This document shows positions 1-7,812 of a stretch of DNA of 11,112 bases, in pieces. The DNA is from Planctomycetota bacterium (GTDB taxonomy: Bacteria; Planctomycetota; Phycisphaerae; WQYP01; JAJZKY01). The position numbers were made by a program, and so were the translations under genes. The stretch covers positions 1 through 11,112 of the forward strand of contig JAJZKY010000087.1 of the NCBI GenBank assembly GCA_021803885.1, written 5' to 3'. The notes under the pieces are model-generated. The model was not told the DNA's origin. It searched no databases and worked only from the letters and a program-made list of their open reading frames with translations. The stretch's first letter is position 1, and the number at the start of each line of letters is the position of its first letter.

Positions 1-1
1 G

Positions 2-37
2 CGCATGGTGTTGTCTGTGGACTTCAGTGTCGCGTGA
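2..37 (+). CDS. Possible 3' end of an upstream gene
   Basis: One + frame is open from the window edge to a TGA at 35-37 and would encode a C-terminus reading RMVLSVDFSVA. It ends 39 nt before the start chosen for the next gene, which would fit an upstream operon member. With only 11 residues no family can be assigned, and another frame is also open through most of the stretch, so this is a guess from position alone. Confidence 0.2.
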   Translation, partial: RMVLSVDFSVA

Positions 38-76
38 CACGGATGACATCGAATGGCGAAATATGAGGCGCGGACA

Positions 77-883
77 ATGAGAGAGGGTTCTAGCCGTCAT
101 TACGTGGCGGGGCTTCCTGTTGACGCAATTAGTACGCAGGACGCATTTGAAGAGATCGAACAGGCTGTTCGGAGCCACCGCACACTCCGAGTTCATACAG
201 TAAATGTCGACCACATGGTTCTAGCTCACATGGACAAGGAGTTTGCCGAACTAATCTTAAGGGCTGACCTCGTGGTACCAGACGGTATGCCAATAGTTTG
301 GGTACTTCGCCGGAGAGGTGTTCAGGTTGAGATAGTCACAGGAGTAGACTTGACGACTCTGTTGCTGGAAAAGTTCCCTTGTCGGATCGTCCTCGCGGGA
401 GGGCAGCCAGGGGTTGCGGCTGCTGTGGGCCATTTGAGTGAAACTGAGAACTGGAAAGCTAGCGTTGTGGGTACGTTCTCACCGAGCCGAATGGTCTTAG
501 AGTCTTTCTCCCAGAGCCGCCAGCTAGCGAGGCAGATCCGCGATCTCGGACCCGACATAGTCCTGGCTGGATTTGGAGCACCCCTGCAAGAACAGTGGCT
601 TTCCGAATACGGAGATCTCCTGGGGGCCCCTGTCGTGATGGGAGTGGGCGCTTCCTTCGACTTCATCAGCGGTTATGCCCGCAGAGCACCGCGCTTTATG
701 AGAGACCATGGCTTCGAGTGGGCTTTCAGGTTAATGCACGATCCGATTCGGCTAGGGGCAAGGTATCTCGGACGGGACTGGCGATTCTTACCGCTGGTGT
801 GGAGTCATGGCGATCGCCCAATGGCGTCTCACCAAAAAACCGAGCCTGTCACTGACATGGATCAGGGTCATAATAGAGTATGA
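77..883 (+). CDS. WecG/TagA/CpsF family (GT26) glycosyltransferase
   Basis: Predicted membrane-associated glycosyltransferase that adds a sugar, typically N-acetylmannosaminuronic acid, N-acetylmannosamine or a hexose, to an undecaprenyl-pyrophosphate-linked acceptor on the cytoplasmic face. Visible family motifs (numbering from the ATG at 77): HTVN at 40-43, the signature VVPDGMP around D69 (the catalytic Asp position), TGVDL near 88-92, GFGAPLQEQW at 165-174, GVGASFDFISG at 189-199, and the basic C-terminal tail RAPRFM...EWAFRL that helps membrane engagement. The full-length protein (268 aa) is in the family range. I prefer ATG 77 because GAGG at 65-68 lies 8 nt upstream; ATG 53 would add 8 residues with a weaker site. 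Oddity: the Arg expected before VTG in the usual ERVTG motif is Ile86. The family is secure; the sugar is unknown. Confidence 0.93.
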   Translation: MREGSSRHYVAGLPVDAISTQDAFEEIEQAVRSHRTLRVHTVNVDHMVLAHMDKEFAELILRADLVVPDGMPIVWVLRRRGVQVEIVTGVDLTTLLLEKFPCRIVLAGGQPGVAAAVGHLSETENWKASVVGTFSPSRMVLESFSQSRQLARQIRDLGPDIVLAGFGAPLQEQWLSEYGDLLGAPVVMGVGASFDFISGYARRAPRFMRDHGFEWAFRLMHDPIRLGARYLGRDWRFLPLVWSHGDRPMASHQKTEPVTDMDQGHNRV

Positions 884-886
884 GAA

Positions 887-1948
887 ATGCTCACGCTACT
901 AGTTGACGCCACGTATTTGGGTTCTGTAGGGACGGGCATGGAGCGCTATCTCGCCGAGTTGCTGCATGCGTTACAAGACCACGGCATCCGTGTTGTGGTA
1001 GCGCGCGCGCGTTCCGTTGTTAGCTTTCAACAGTCAGTAAACGAAGAGATAGTTGGGCCAAAGGCTCGGATAGTAGCCCAACAGCTATGGTTCCCGGGAG
1101 TCGTAAGGCGGGTGAACCCGCAGGTTCTCCTGTTGGCATCGGTGGGGGCACCGGTATGCCTAGGGAGGCCTGCAACCTATCTCGTCCACGATGTTTCTCC
1201 GTGGCGACATCCCGAATGGTCGTCTGCGGGAGTTACGTTTTACGGGAAGCCCCTAACCACGCTTTGCCTTTCCCGGCACGTTACGCGACATATTGTTACA
1301 GTATCGAATTTTTCGGCAAGTGAGATCATATCTGTCCTCAATCCCCGAGTACCGGTAACGGTTTTGGGCGGTGGTCCAGGACACCGCGCTCTCCCGGACA
1401 TCTCCCCTCGAGAAGTGACGCGGGTCCCCTACTTTCTAGCAGTGGGCACGTTGGAGCCACGTAAGAACATGGCCGCCTTAATCGAAGGGTGGGAACTTTT
1501 TCGGCGCCGAGTGGAATGGGGAGGAAGACTCGTCGTAGTCGGACGACGGGGATGGCGACAGGACCTTGTCCCGAGTCAAGGCATCGAGTATTTGGGCTAC
1601 GTCGATGATACAGTGCTGGAGAGGCTCTTTAGGCAGGCGACAGCATTCGTCAGTACGTCGCTGTATGAAGGACTAGGCCTTCCTGTCTTAGAGGCTGCTC
1701 GGTATCGTTGTCTGGTTGTTGGGTCTGACATCCCGCCGTACAGAGAGGCCTTGGGAGAAGCTTACGTGCGAGTTCGACCAGAGGACCCTAGAAGCATCGC
1801 GTGCGGCCTGCATCGCGTTGCCGAGATGTCGCGTAGTGAGGCCCTCTCTATCGTGGAACGTGCCGCGGACCAGGCCGATCGGATGAGTTGGGATCTTGCT
1901 GCGGAGCGACTAGCCACCATCTTATATTCCACGGCCTCTGCTTTATGA
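887..1948 (+). CDS. GT4 family glycosyltransferase (GT-B fold)
   Basis: A cytoplasmic glycosyltransferase predicted to transfer a hexose from a nucleotide donor to the growing lipid-linked oligosaccharide. The 353-aa protein shows the GT-B layout: N-terminal acceptor domain with HDVSPWRHPE (101-110) and TVSNFSASEI (138-147), then the nucleotide-sugar domain starting at GTLEPRKN (187-194), with the retaining EX7E-type motif in EGLGLPVLE (261-269). The GTLEPRKN plus TVSNFSASEI combination is common in mannosyl- or rhamnosyltransferase-like members of GT4, but donor specificity cannot be read. It starts 3 nt after the preceding stop with a weak AGAG site at 875-878, so translational coupling is likely. 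Its last 4 nt overlap the next gene. Confidence 0.9.
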   Translation: MLTLLVDATYLGSVGTGMERYLAELLHALQDHGIRVVVARARSVVSFQQSVNEEIVGPKARIVAQQLWFPGVVRRVNPQVLLLASVGAPVCLGRPATYLVHDVSPWRHPEWSSAGVTFYGKPLTTLCLSRHVTRHIVTVSNFSASEIISVLNPRVPVTVLGGGPGHRALPDISPREVTRVPYFLAVGTLEPRKNMAALIEGWELFRRRVEWGGRLVVVGRRGWRQDLVPSQGIEYLGYVDDTVLERLFRQATAFVSTSLYEGLGLPVLEAARYRCLVVGSDIPPYREALGEAYVRVRPEDPRSIACGLHRVAEMSRSEALSIVERAADQADRMSWDLAAERLATILYSTASAL

Positions 1949-2997
1949 GGATCCTACATTTATTGGGCACGCTTGAGGATGTCGGCAACGGGATCACCAA
2001 TATGGTGGTAAACTTGAGTGTTGCTCAGGCACAATCAGGGAATTATGTAGCCGTTGCAGGACGAGAAGGTGAATTCACCCGCTATCTTCAACAACGGGGA
2101 GTCCAGTGTATAACACTGGATGTTGGTCGAACGGCGTTTGCGCATCGCGCCTCTATGGGGAACGCGGTAGCGATTGTAAGACAGTCGATGCGGAATTTCG
2201 ACGTTATCCACGCACACCAGCTGGCGCCGACTTACTTGGCTAGGAGGGCAAAAAAGGACGCTCGCAACATAGTCGTCTCCTTGCACAATTATTTCGAGCC
2301 CGTGAAGTCCAGAGCCATGCATGCGCTCGCGAATCTGAGCATTACAGTCAGCCAGGCCACCGTTAGGAAGCTCCGTCTTCGAGGTCGCTATGTAGTAGTC
2401 GTAAATGGAATTGATCCCTCGTTCACACAACGCCATCTCGGTGAATTTCGACTTGACATGGGCGGTAAGCCCGTAGTGGCATTCGTCGGAAGCCTTTCGC
2501 GTCGAAAGGGGGCGGACTTGGCCTTGGGCGCACTGCGTTACGTTCTCCCAGAGTTCCCGTGTACACAACTCTTGATGGCAGGGGCTGGGTCGCTGCAACC
2601 AAAACTCGCTATGGCGATAGACCGGTTTGGGTGGACTCAAAATGTCGTAATGCTTGGCAGGGTCCGTGATATCGCCGGCCTCTTTCGTATGTCAGACGTT
2701 GTGATAATTCCGTCTCGGGAAGATCCTTCCCCGCTGGTCATCGCAGAGGCCATGCACGCGGGAAAGCAAATTGTTGCTTCGGATGTCGGGGGTATCCCGG
2801 AACTGATCGGTAGAGACGGGCAGTGGGTGCTGGCCAGTCCGAACGCGAGTGCTCTTGGTCTGCGGCTTGTTCAACTGCTGGAAGATCCTGCTAGCAAAGT
2901 CAGGTGGCAAGCTTATGCTGCGCAACGCTCACAATACTTGAGCGCCCAAAGGATGGCTGAAGAGACTTCGGCTGCCTACGCAGCCTACTTGAAATGA
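1945..2997 (+). CDS. GT4 family glycosyltransferase
   Basis: Second GT4 (GT-B, retaining) glycosyltransferase of the operon, 350 aa. It opens with the classic RILHLLGTLEDVGNGITNM start (residues 2-20), where GNGITNM is the N-terminal glycine-rich acceptor loop. VNGID at 153-157 marks the linker, VGSLSRRKG at 181-189 begins the nucleotide-sugar-binding domain, and EDPSPLVIAE at 259-268 carries the EX7E motif, followed by GGIPELI. The ATG at 1945 overlaps the preceding TGA as ATGA, the usual coupled arrangement, and begins exactly at the family N-terminus; an upstream in-frame ATG at 1888 would add 19 residues unlike the family. The substrate is unknown. It is likely cotranscribed with its neighbours in assembling the repeat unit. 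Confidence 0.9.
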   Translation: MRILHLLGTLEDVGNGITNMVVNLSVAQAQSGNYVAVAGREGEFTRYLQQRGVQCITLDVGRTAFAHRASMGNAVAIVRQSMRNFDVIHAHQLAPTYLARRAKKDARNIVVSLHNYFEPVKSRAMHALANLSITVSQATVRKLRLRGRYVVVVNGIDPSFTQRHLGEFRLDMGGKPVVAFVGSLSRRKGADLALGALRYVLPEFPCTQLLMAGAGSLQPKLAMAIDRFGWTQNVVMLGRVRDIAGLFRMSDVVIIPSREDPSPLVIAEAMHAGKQIVASDVGGIPELIGRDGQWVLASPNASALGLRLVQLLEDPASKVRWQAYAAQRSQYLSAQRMAEETSAAYAAYLK

Positions 2998-3042
2998 GCG
3001 ATTGAACAGTGGGGTTCAGAGACATGCAATGGAGGCTCACGA

Positions 3043-4479
3043 TTGAACGCCGTGTCAATTCGTTCGGTAAAAGTGTCTTTGGTGCGGCGCCCCTGGACTT
3101 GGGCCGTCCTCGCAGGAGTTGTTATCGGAGGATTAGCCGTAAAATCTATCGGCGTGTCCGTGGGAATAATTGCTGTGGTGGTAGTGTCTGGGTTGGCGAT
3201 CGCGGTTCGGGAAAGGATTCTGATCGTAGCTGCCGCTTGGGAAGCGGTCCAAAATGTGTTGGTGCCATTTCTTTTTGGGCGACTTCCTCAGGTGCCTGCA
3301 GCCGTTTGGACCGGACTTCTCGGAACCTCTGAGTTCCTAACAATAGCCTTCATTTTCGGCAGTCTTTATCGGGACGCAGTCTCCCTCCATGTGCGCATCC
3401 AGAGTTTCCCCAGATCTCAGGGCTTATTCATATACGCCACGTGCGCCGTTGTATTTGCAGTCGCAAGACGCGACGGGGCCACTCTATTTGCGCTATTAAG
3501 TGACATCCGAATGCTATTGGTTCCGCCGCTGTTTTTTGTTGCAGGTCGGATGTTTACTCGCGGTAACCAGAACCGATTGAGGCTGTTGCTCAGAGTGGCT
3601 GTAACAATTTCTATAATCGGGGGTCTTGGGGCCATACTGGATTCTAAGCTCCCCTCATCTCTTTGGGTGTGGTGGGGTCTGGGGCGCTACTGGATCGTGG
3701 TGAAGCACGTTCCCATTACGTCCGTAGCCTTCGGACTGCCCAGCAACATGTTTGAAACTTTCGGAACCCATGTGGTAAGACGCGCTATTTCTATCTATGG
3801 TGATCCCCTCGCCGCAGGCTATAGCTTAGGCGTTGGAGTGATTTGTCTTATGTTGCTCTATCAGCGTGAAATCAGGATAGGTCAGCTGTCGCGTCGGCGG
3901 TCAATGTTCTTCGCCTGCGGACTGTTCGTCCTCTTGATAGGTATTTTTGTGACCTATACAAGGGCCGGATTGTTGATGGTACTCGTGGCGGCAATGGTCC
4001 TCATGGCCGTCGACCGCGAGATGCGTCGTTCGGTTTCCAAGACTGTAATCGCGGTCGGGGTAGCGCTTACACTGGTGATTTTCGGTAAGGTGATTCGCGA
4101 CACGTTTAACGGCAGGAACGGAAACGCCCTAGCGCATCTAAATGCCTTGAACAGCTTGCCCACTTTGTTCACACACCCTCTGGGGTTTGGCCTACCTGCA
4201 GGCCTCTCTTCACCAGAAGGGTTCTTATGGATGTGGTGGACGATCGGGGCAGTGCCTTTGGTAGCATTCTTGGCGTGGATGGTGTCCACGGCCATAAACG
4301 CCGCCCGAACTGGGCAATCCGGACTGTTAGCACTGTGTCTCGCCTTGCTTGCAACCACCCCAGTCTCGATCGAGATATTGGGCGACACGCCATGCGGTTT
4401 GGCCTGGATGGTTATGGGGGGACTTTCTGCCTTGATGTTCGACAGGTCGCGGGGGGTTGCAGAAGCACATGATTCATAA
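3043..4479 (+). CDS. O-antigen polymerase/ligase-like membrane protein (Wzy/WaaL type)
   Basis: A 478-aa, very hydrophobic, multi-pass inner-membrane protein (roughly ten to twelve predicted spans). It probably polymerises undecaprenyl-linked repeat units (Wzy role) or ligates polymer to an acceptor (WaaL/PF04932 role). Visible family-like features: RRAISIYGDPLAAGYSLG around 246-263, a position comparable to the RatGtf.NPN loop of the superfamily; TYTRAG at 304-309, like the conserved Arg after a span (S/T-x-S/T-R); and HPLGFGLPAG from 378, like the late hPxxGxG loop. The start is TTG 3043, set by GGAGG at 3031-3035 with a 7-nt gap. The 45-nt gap before it contains a small TGAAC/GTTCA hairpin (3003-3018), and CGATTGAAC occurs twice (2999-3007 and 3040-3048). 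Polymerase is favoured over ligase because of the surrounding transferases, but sequence alone does not separate them. Confidence 0.85.
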   Translation: MNAVSIRSVKVSLVRRPWTWAVLAGVVIGGLAVKSIGVSVGIIAVVVVSGLAIAVRERILIVAAAWEAVQNVLVPFLFGRLPQVPAAVWTGLLGTSEFLTIAFIFGSLYRDAVSLHVRIQSFPRSQGLFIYATCAVVFAVARRDGATLFALLSDIRMLLVPPLFFVAGRMFTRGNQNRLRLLLRVAVTISIIGGLGAILDSKLPSSLWVWWGLGRYWIVVKHVPITSVAFGLPSNMFETFGTHVVRRAISIYGDPLAAGYSLGVGVICLMLLYQREIRIGQLSRRRSMFFACGLFVLLIGIFVTYTRAGLLMVLVAAMVLMAVDREMRRSVSKTVIAVGVALTLVIFGKVIRDTFNGRNGNALAHLNALNSLPTLFTHPLGFGLPAGLSSPEGFLWMWWTIGAVPLVAFLAWMVSTAINAARTGQSGLLALCLALLATTPVSIEILGDTPCGLAWMVMGGLSALMFDRSRGVAEAHDS

Positions 4480-5269
4480 GACTACAGACTGTAGTGGCAT
4501 CTCCATTGTGATCCTCGTAAAGGTGCCCTCGCGTCACTTTTTGCGCGCGTTGCAGTCTGCCAGGCAGTGTTCGAATGACGTTGTCGTCGTCGTGGACGGC
4601 GCCCCGGGAGATGCGGATCGCCTCGGCCTCTCCCCGACCCCCAGAGGTGTGTCGGTGCTGGTCAAACGGCTCGACGGCTTTGCGGCTCAGAGAAATTATG
4701 GGGTTCAACATGCTAAACATCCTTGGGTGTTCCATCTGGACTCCGACGAATTTATAACGCGAGATCTCGCCCAGCAACTCAGCGAGTTCGTTGGCACTGA
4801 CGAAGCTCAAGTGTATTCTGTCCGACGACTTACGTTCATCTGGAATTGGCCGCTGAAACACTTGTTTGTCCACGAGACTTGTCTGAGGCTCCATCACAGG
4901 CGGCTAAAGTGGATTGGGCGCGTCCATGAACGACCAGGTGACGCGTCTTTGACGACCGTGCGTCGTCTCAGTGGGGTTATAGAGCACCGGACCGTTGATT
5001 CCCTCGCCCAATGGCTACGTAAGACAGAGGCCTATGTACATGTCGAAAGCGAAGGTCTTTCCGGTTGGAAGCGGAGTCGCTGGAACATCCTTTGGCGACC
5101 CCTGTACCGATTCGGCAAGTATTATATTGTAGAATTCGGCTTTTTGGATGGGTACCCAGGTTTGGTGGCTTCCTTCTTGGGTCTCGTGTATGAAGTGCTT
5201 TTGTACATCTCGGTTTGGGAGTCGTATTCGGCGACGGGAGTGGAGGGGACGCCTTGCGCGAACGGTTGA
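4469..5269 (+). CDS. GT2 family glycosyltransferase, WaaE/KdtX-like
   Basis: A GT-A fold inverting glycosyltransferase (266 aa) resembling LPS-core beta-1,4-glucosyltransferase WaaE and related transferases. Supporting motifs: ISIVIL at the N-terminus, VVVVVDGAPGD for the nucleotide site, GFAAQRNYG at 70-78, the metal-binding HLDSDE (D91-x-D93-E94), GRVHE at about 150-154 (the family xVHE motif), and the C-terminal amphipathic tail with GFLDGYPGL. Unusual: the N-terminal T-K-N-E-E segment of the family reads VKVPS here. The start ATG 4469 gives the expected N-terminus; TTG 4457 is possible but has no spaced Shine-Dalgarno site. The first 11 nt overlap the polymerase gene and the last 16 nt overlap the next gene, so translation is probably coupled. 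The donor is unknown. Confidence 0.88.
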   Translation: MIHKTTDCSGISIVILVKVPSRHFLRALQSARQCSNDVVVVVDGAPGDADRLGLSPTPRGVSVLVKRLDGFAAQRNYGVQHAKHPWVFHLDSDEFITRDLAQQLSEFVGTDEAQVYSVRRLTFIWNWPLKHLFVHETCLRLHHRRLKWIGRVHERPGDASLTTVRRLSGVIEHRTVDSLAQWLRKTEAYVHVESEGLSGWKRSRWNILWRPLYRFGKYYIVEFGFLDGYPGLVASFLGLVYEVLLYISVWESYSATGVEGTPCANG

Positions 5270-6501
5270 TGAAGGGCATCGGCCTTGTGCAGGAGCGTGG
5301 AGTGCGCGGGGCCTTCAAGATAGCCGTCGACAGAGGTGTTTCCCGCTGGGCAACCCAAAACCGACTGCGCAATGAGGTCCAGCTCATCGAAGAGTTGTCT
5401 CACTACCACGACGTGCGGCAGACCTCCGCGCTTGCTGTTGATGACCGGCAGGTCATAGTTTGGGTCGTGCCGTGGTTTCCAGCTGTTTACGGCGGCTTGC
5501 GGACTATTTATCGTGCTGTCGAAGCGCTGCAAAGGCGCACGGAGCTCCGTGTCGTGCTCCTTACATACCTGGACCATGGCCGGCCACAGCCCGGAGTCCA
5601 CAAGGGGCGGATTCGCGACGCCATCCGAAGGTATGTGGAACTGCCCGTTGAGGACATCTTGTTTTTGGGTGATGATGACCTTCCGGTGGCGGATGCGGTG
5701 GTTGCCACGGCCTGGGAGAGTGTGTATCTTATCGCGGGTTCTACTTTGACATCTGTCAACCGCAAATATTACTTTATTCAGGATTTTGAAGCGGCGTTCC
5801 TTCCCGCGGGTTCGATCGGAGCACTGGTAGAGGCCACTTACAGGATGGGATTCAAGGCCATAGTGAACACTCCTGGATTACGCGACTTTCTATCGTCGAA
5901 GTTTGCACTTGATTCGGTCGCCTTTGTTCCTGGGATCGACCACGACGTCTTTCACTCTTCAGGGAGATCTGTACGGCGGAACATAGTTACCGTGTTCTTT
6001 TATGGGCGCCCTACGATAGACCGAAATGGCTTCGCGCTGGCAGTCGCGGTTCTTAAGAGAATTAAGCAACTGCGCCCAAATGTTCGAATCGTGTCTGCCG
6101 GGGAGCCGTGGAGCCCGCGTCGCTTCGGAGTATCTAGAGGGATGGAGAACTTGGGGCGCTTGACGGTTGAGGAGACAGGGAACCTTTATCGGGGAACGGA
6201 TGTGGGACTTGTACTAATGTTTTCGCCTCATACGTCTTACATCCCGTTGGAACTTATGGCCTCTGGCGTTGCCCTGGTAACCAATGTCCATCCCTCGAAG
6301 GACTGGATCATGAAGGACCGGCAAAATTGTCTGCTGGTCCCGCCTACTCATGACTGTCTAGTCTCTGCGGTCTTGCGGCTTGTGGATGACCCAGAGTTGG
6401 CAGAGCGACTGGGCCGACGGGCCGTCGCGGACACAAGCTCGCTTTCGTGGGACCATTCCTTTGACCGTCTCCACGAATGGTTAACTAGCGGATGGAACTG
6501 A
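5254..6501 (+). CDS. WsaF-like GT4-type glycosyltransferase (rhamnosyltransferase type)
   Basis: A 415-aa GT-B protein resembling WsaF, the rhamnosyltransferase of Geobacillus S-layer glycan synthesis, and related rhamnan-type enzymes. Hallmarks: PWFPAVYGGLRTIYR (73-87), YYFIQDFE...LPAGS (172-187), which is the most family-specific segment, FFYGRP at 248-253 opening the second Rossmann domain, and SPHTSYIPLELMASG at 324-338 carrying the donor-binding acidic residue. The start is set by GGAGGGG at 5242-5248 about 5-7 nt before TTG 5254. An ATG at 5269 directly on the preceding TGA (TGATG) is the alternative, and TTG 5215 is least likely. It overlaps the previous and next genes by 16 and 10 nt. 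WsaF-like plus WbbL-like neighbours hint that the glycan contains deoxyhexose such as rhamnose; this is inference. Confidence 0.87.
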   Translation: MRERLMKGIGLVQERGVRGAFKIAVDRGVSRWATQNRLRNEVQLIEELSHYHDVRQTSALAVDDRQVIVWVVPWFPAVYGGLRTIYRAVEALQRRTELRVVLLTYLDHGRPQPGVHKGRIRDAIRRYVELPVEDILFLGDDDLPVADAVVATAWESVYLIAGSTLTSVNRKYYFIQDFEAAFLPAGSIGALVEATYRMGFKAIVNTPGLRDFLSSKFALDSVAFVPGIDHDVFHSSGRSVRRNIVTVFFYGRPTIDRNGFALAVAVLKRIKQLRPNVRIVSAGEPWSPRRFGVSRGMENLGRLTVEETGNLYRGTDVGLVLMFSPHTSYIPLELMASGVALVTNVHPSKDWIMKDRQNCLLVPPTHDCLVSAVLRLVDDPELAERLGRRAVADTSSLSWDHSFDRLHEWLTSGWN

Positions 6502-7382
6502 CGGAATCGGAAACTCCCCGTTACCCCGCCGCGCTCGCGGTTATCGTTCCGTTTCATAATGGTGCAACAGATCTCGACAACTTGTTACGAAGCATTGAGG
6601 CGGCGGCACGCCGCACCACACTTTGGTCCAACATCGGCGTTGTTGTCGTCGATAATGCCTCCAATCCAGAAGACCTTGGGCCTGTATTCGGGCGAGAGGA
6701 ACTAGCCAGTGTGGTGTCGCTGAGCGAGAATCTCGGATACGGGGCGGCAGTCAACAAAGGCTTTGACGTGGCCATGAACGATCGCGTGACGATTTCCCAC
6801 GTTTTAGTACTTAACTCCGACACTGTTCTTGACCCGGACTGCTTGGCCGAGTTGGGTGCGGCGGTCCAAGCCAATCCCCGGGGCACTGTGATAAGCCCGA
6901 TCATACGAACCTTCGAAGGGGCAATGTGGTTTAGTGGGGGATACTTCGAGTGGTGTAAAGCTAACAGTCGCCACCACGTCGATGAGCCGGCATCTCCGAG
7001 ACGGACCGAGGTCGCCACGGGATGCGCTCTGCTGTTACCTGTTGGTGCCTGGAAGCGCGTCGGACCGTGGCGAGATGACCTGTTTATGTATTACGAGGAT
7101 GTGGAATACAGCGCGAGACTTCGGCGATTAGGAATACCCGTAATTGTATGGCCTGCCGCCCTGGTGAACCATAAAGTCGCCGGAACACCTGGCAACAGCC
7201 CGTCTCTGTATACTTATTACTCGATTCGAAATCGCCTGTGGATATTTCGTGAACTCGGTGTCCCCGGCTTGGTTTTGGGCTGGGTTGCCACCTACCTATG
7301 GGCTAAAAGTTGGCTCAGGGGCGGTGGAGTGGCACGCAGGGCGATTCGAGACGGGCGGCATCGACGACAACATACATTATAG
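6492..7382 (+). CDS. GT2 family glycosyltransferase, WbbL-like (rhamnosyltransferase type)
   Basis: A 296-aa GT-A inverting glycosyltransferase and the last gene of the operon. Motifs in order: VIVPFHN (17-23), VVVDNAS (51-57), ENLGYGAAVNKG (79-90, typical of WbbL/RfbF-type rhamnosyltransferases), LNSD at 107-110 supplying the DxD-like metal site, ATGCALLL (175-182), FMYYEDVEYSARLRRLG (198-214, the ED catalytic-base region), NH at 226-227 and YYSIRNR (242-248). The tail is hydrophobic with a basic end (GLVLGWVATYLWAKS then RRAIRDGRHRRQ), suggesting membrane attachment. ATG 6492 overlaps the preceding stop by 10 nt, with no strong Shine-Dalgarno site, so translation is probably coupled. dTDP-rhamnose as donor is suggested by family resemblance only. 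Confidence 0.9.
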   Translation: MELTESETPRYPAALAVIVPFHNGATDLDNLLRSIEAAARRTTLWSNIGVVVVDNASNPEDLGPVFGREELASVVSLSENLGYGAAVNKGFDVAMNDRVTISHVLVLNSDTVLDPDCLAELGAAVQANPRGTVISPIIRTFEGAMWFSGGYFEWCKANSRHHVDEPASPRRTEVATGCALLLPVGAWKRVGPWRDDLFMYYEDVEYSARLRRLGIPVIVWPAALVNHKVAGTPGNSPSLYTYYSIRNRLWIFRELGVPGLVLGWVATYLWAKSWLRGGGVARRAIRDGRHRRQHTL

Positions 7383-7438
7383 CCTTGCCATTTTGTGTAC
7401 AGTCGTAATATCCGCTGTTAGATTGGGCCGTGGCAGAC

Positions 7439-7460
7439 GGAGAGCGGGCTCAGGCTCTCC
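7439..7460 (+). terminator. GC-rich hairpin, possible operon terminator
   Basis: GGAGAGC (7439-7445) pairs perfectly with GCTCTCC (7454-7460) around an 8-nt loop, 56 nt after the last glycosyltransferase stop. There is no following T-tract, so a classic intrinsic terminator is not supported; it could be a T-less terminator or an mRNA 3'-end stabiliser. Confidence 0.4.
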
Positions 7461-7506
7461 AGGGCAGATTGCCGGATATATGTGACAACGTGCTCCGACC
7501 CCCAGG

Positions 7507-7522
7507 TCCACCGGTCGGTGGA
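7507..7522. repeat. Small inverted repeat
   Basis: TCCACC (7507-7512) and GGTGGA (7517-7522) form a 6-bp stem around GGTC. It lies 47 nt after the 7439 hairpin and also lacks a T-tract. It may be a second 3'-end hairpin of the operon, or chance. Confidence 0.25.
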
Positions 7523-7812
7523 AGATCTCATCCTCCAGCGCATTCGTCACCCCTTTCAACCGACCCGGCATTCTGGGTGCAGTTGCTGTTAGAGGCAGTA
7601 CTTGCGCCCACGAGAAGAACGCGCCGCAGGGGCAGAGCGAATCGACATCCGTGCGGTTGTGTGGGCCATGGCAGACGTAGAACGGCCGTGAATATGGGGG
7701 TCCAATCCGAAGGAGCTTGGCCAGGCTTGACCAAAACCTAGACTTTGCAGCGTGCCCTGGCAGGTCTCGGTCCGGTTGGGGATTTGCCACTTCCGATGAC
7801 CACATCTGAGTG

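Larger units (their letters stand above)
7383..7812. other. Intergenic region between polysaccharide operon and TA cluster
   Basis: No convincing gene in about 430 nt. Open frames on both strands translate to low-complexity Pro/Arg-rich text without motifs or a good Shine-Dalgarno site. It holds two GC-rich hairpins (listed separately) and, just after the operon, a TTGTGTACA at 7393-7401 identical to the core of the operator of TA module 1. A TAATAT at 7406-7411 with TTGCCA 15 nt upstream looks like a weak promoter. It may be remnant DNA from earlier rearrangement. Confidence 0.5.

Noticed and set aside
1888..1944. Upstream in-frame extension of the second GT4 gene
   Set aside because: It would overlap the previous gene by 61 nt and add 19 residues unlike the family; ATG 1945 starts exactly at the conserved RILHLL and gives the usual ATGA overlap.
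3954..4388. 144-codon minus-strand open frame inside the polymerase gene
   Set aside because: Antisense shadow of a clear membrane-protein gene; no family resemblance.
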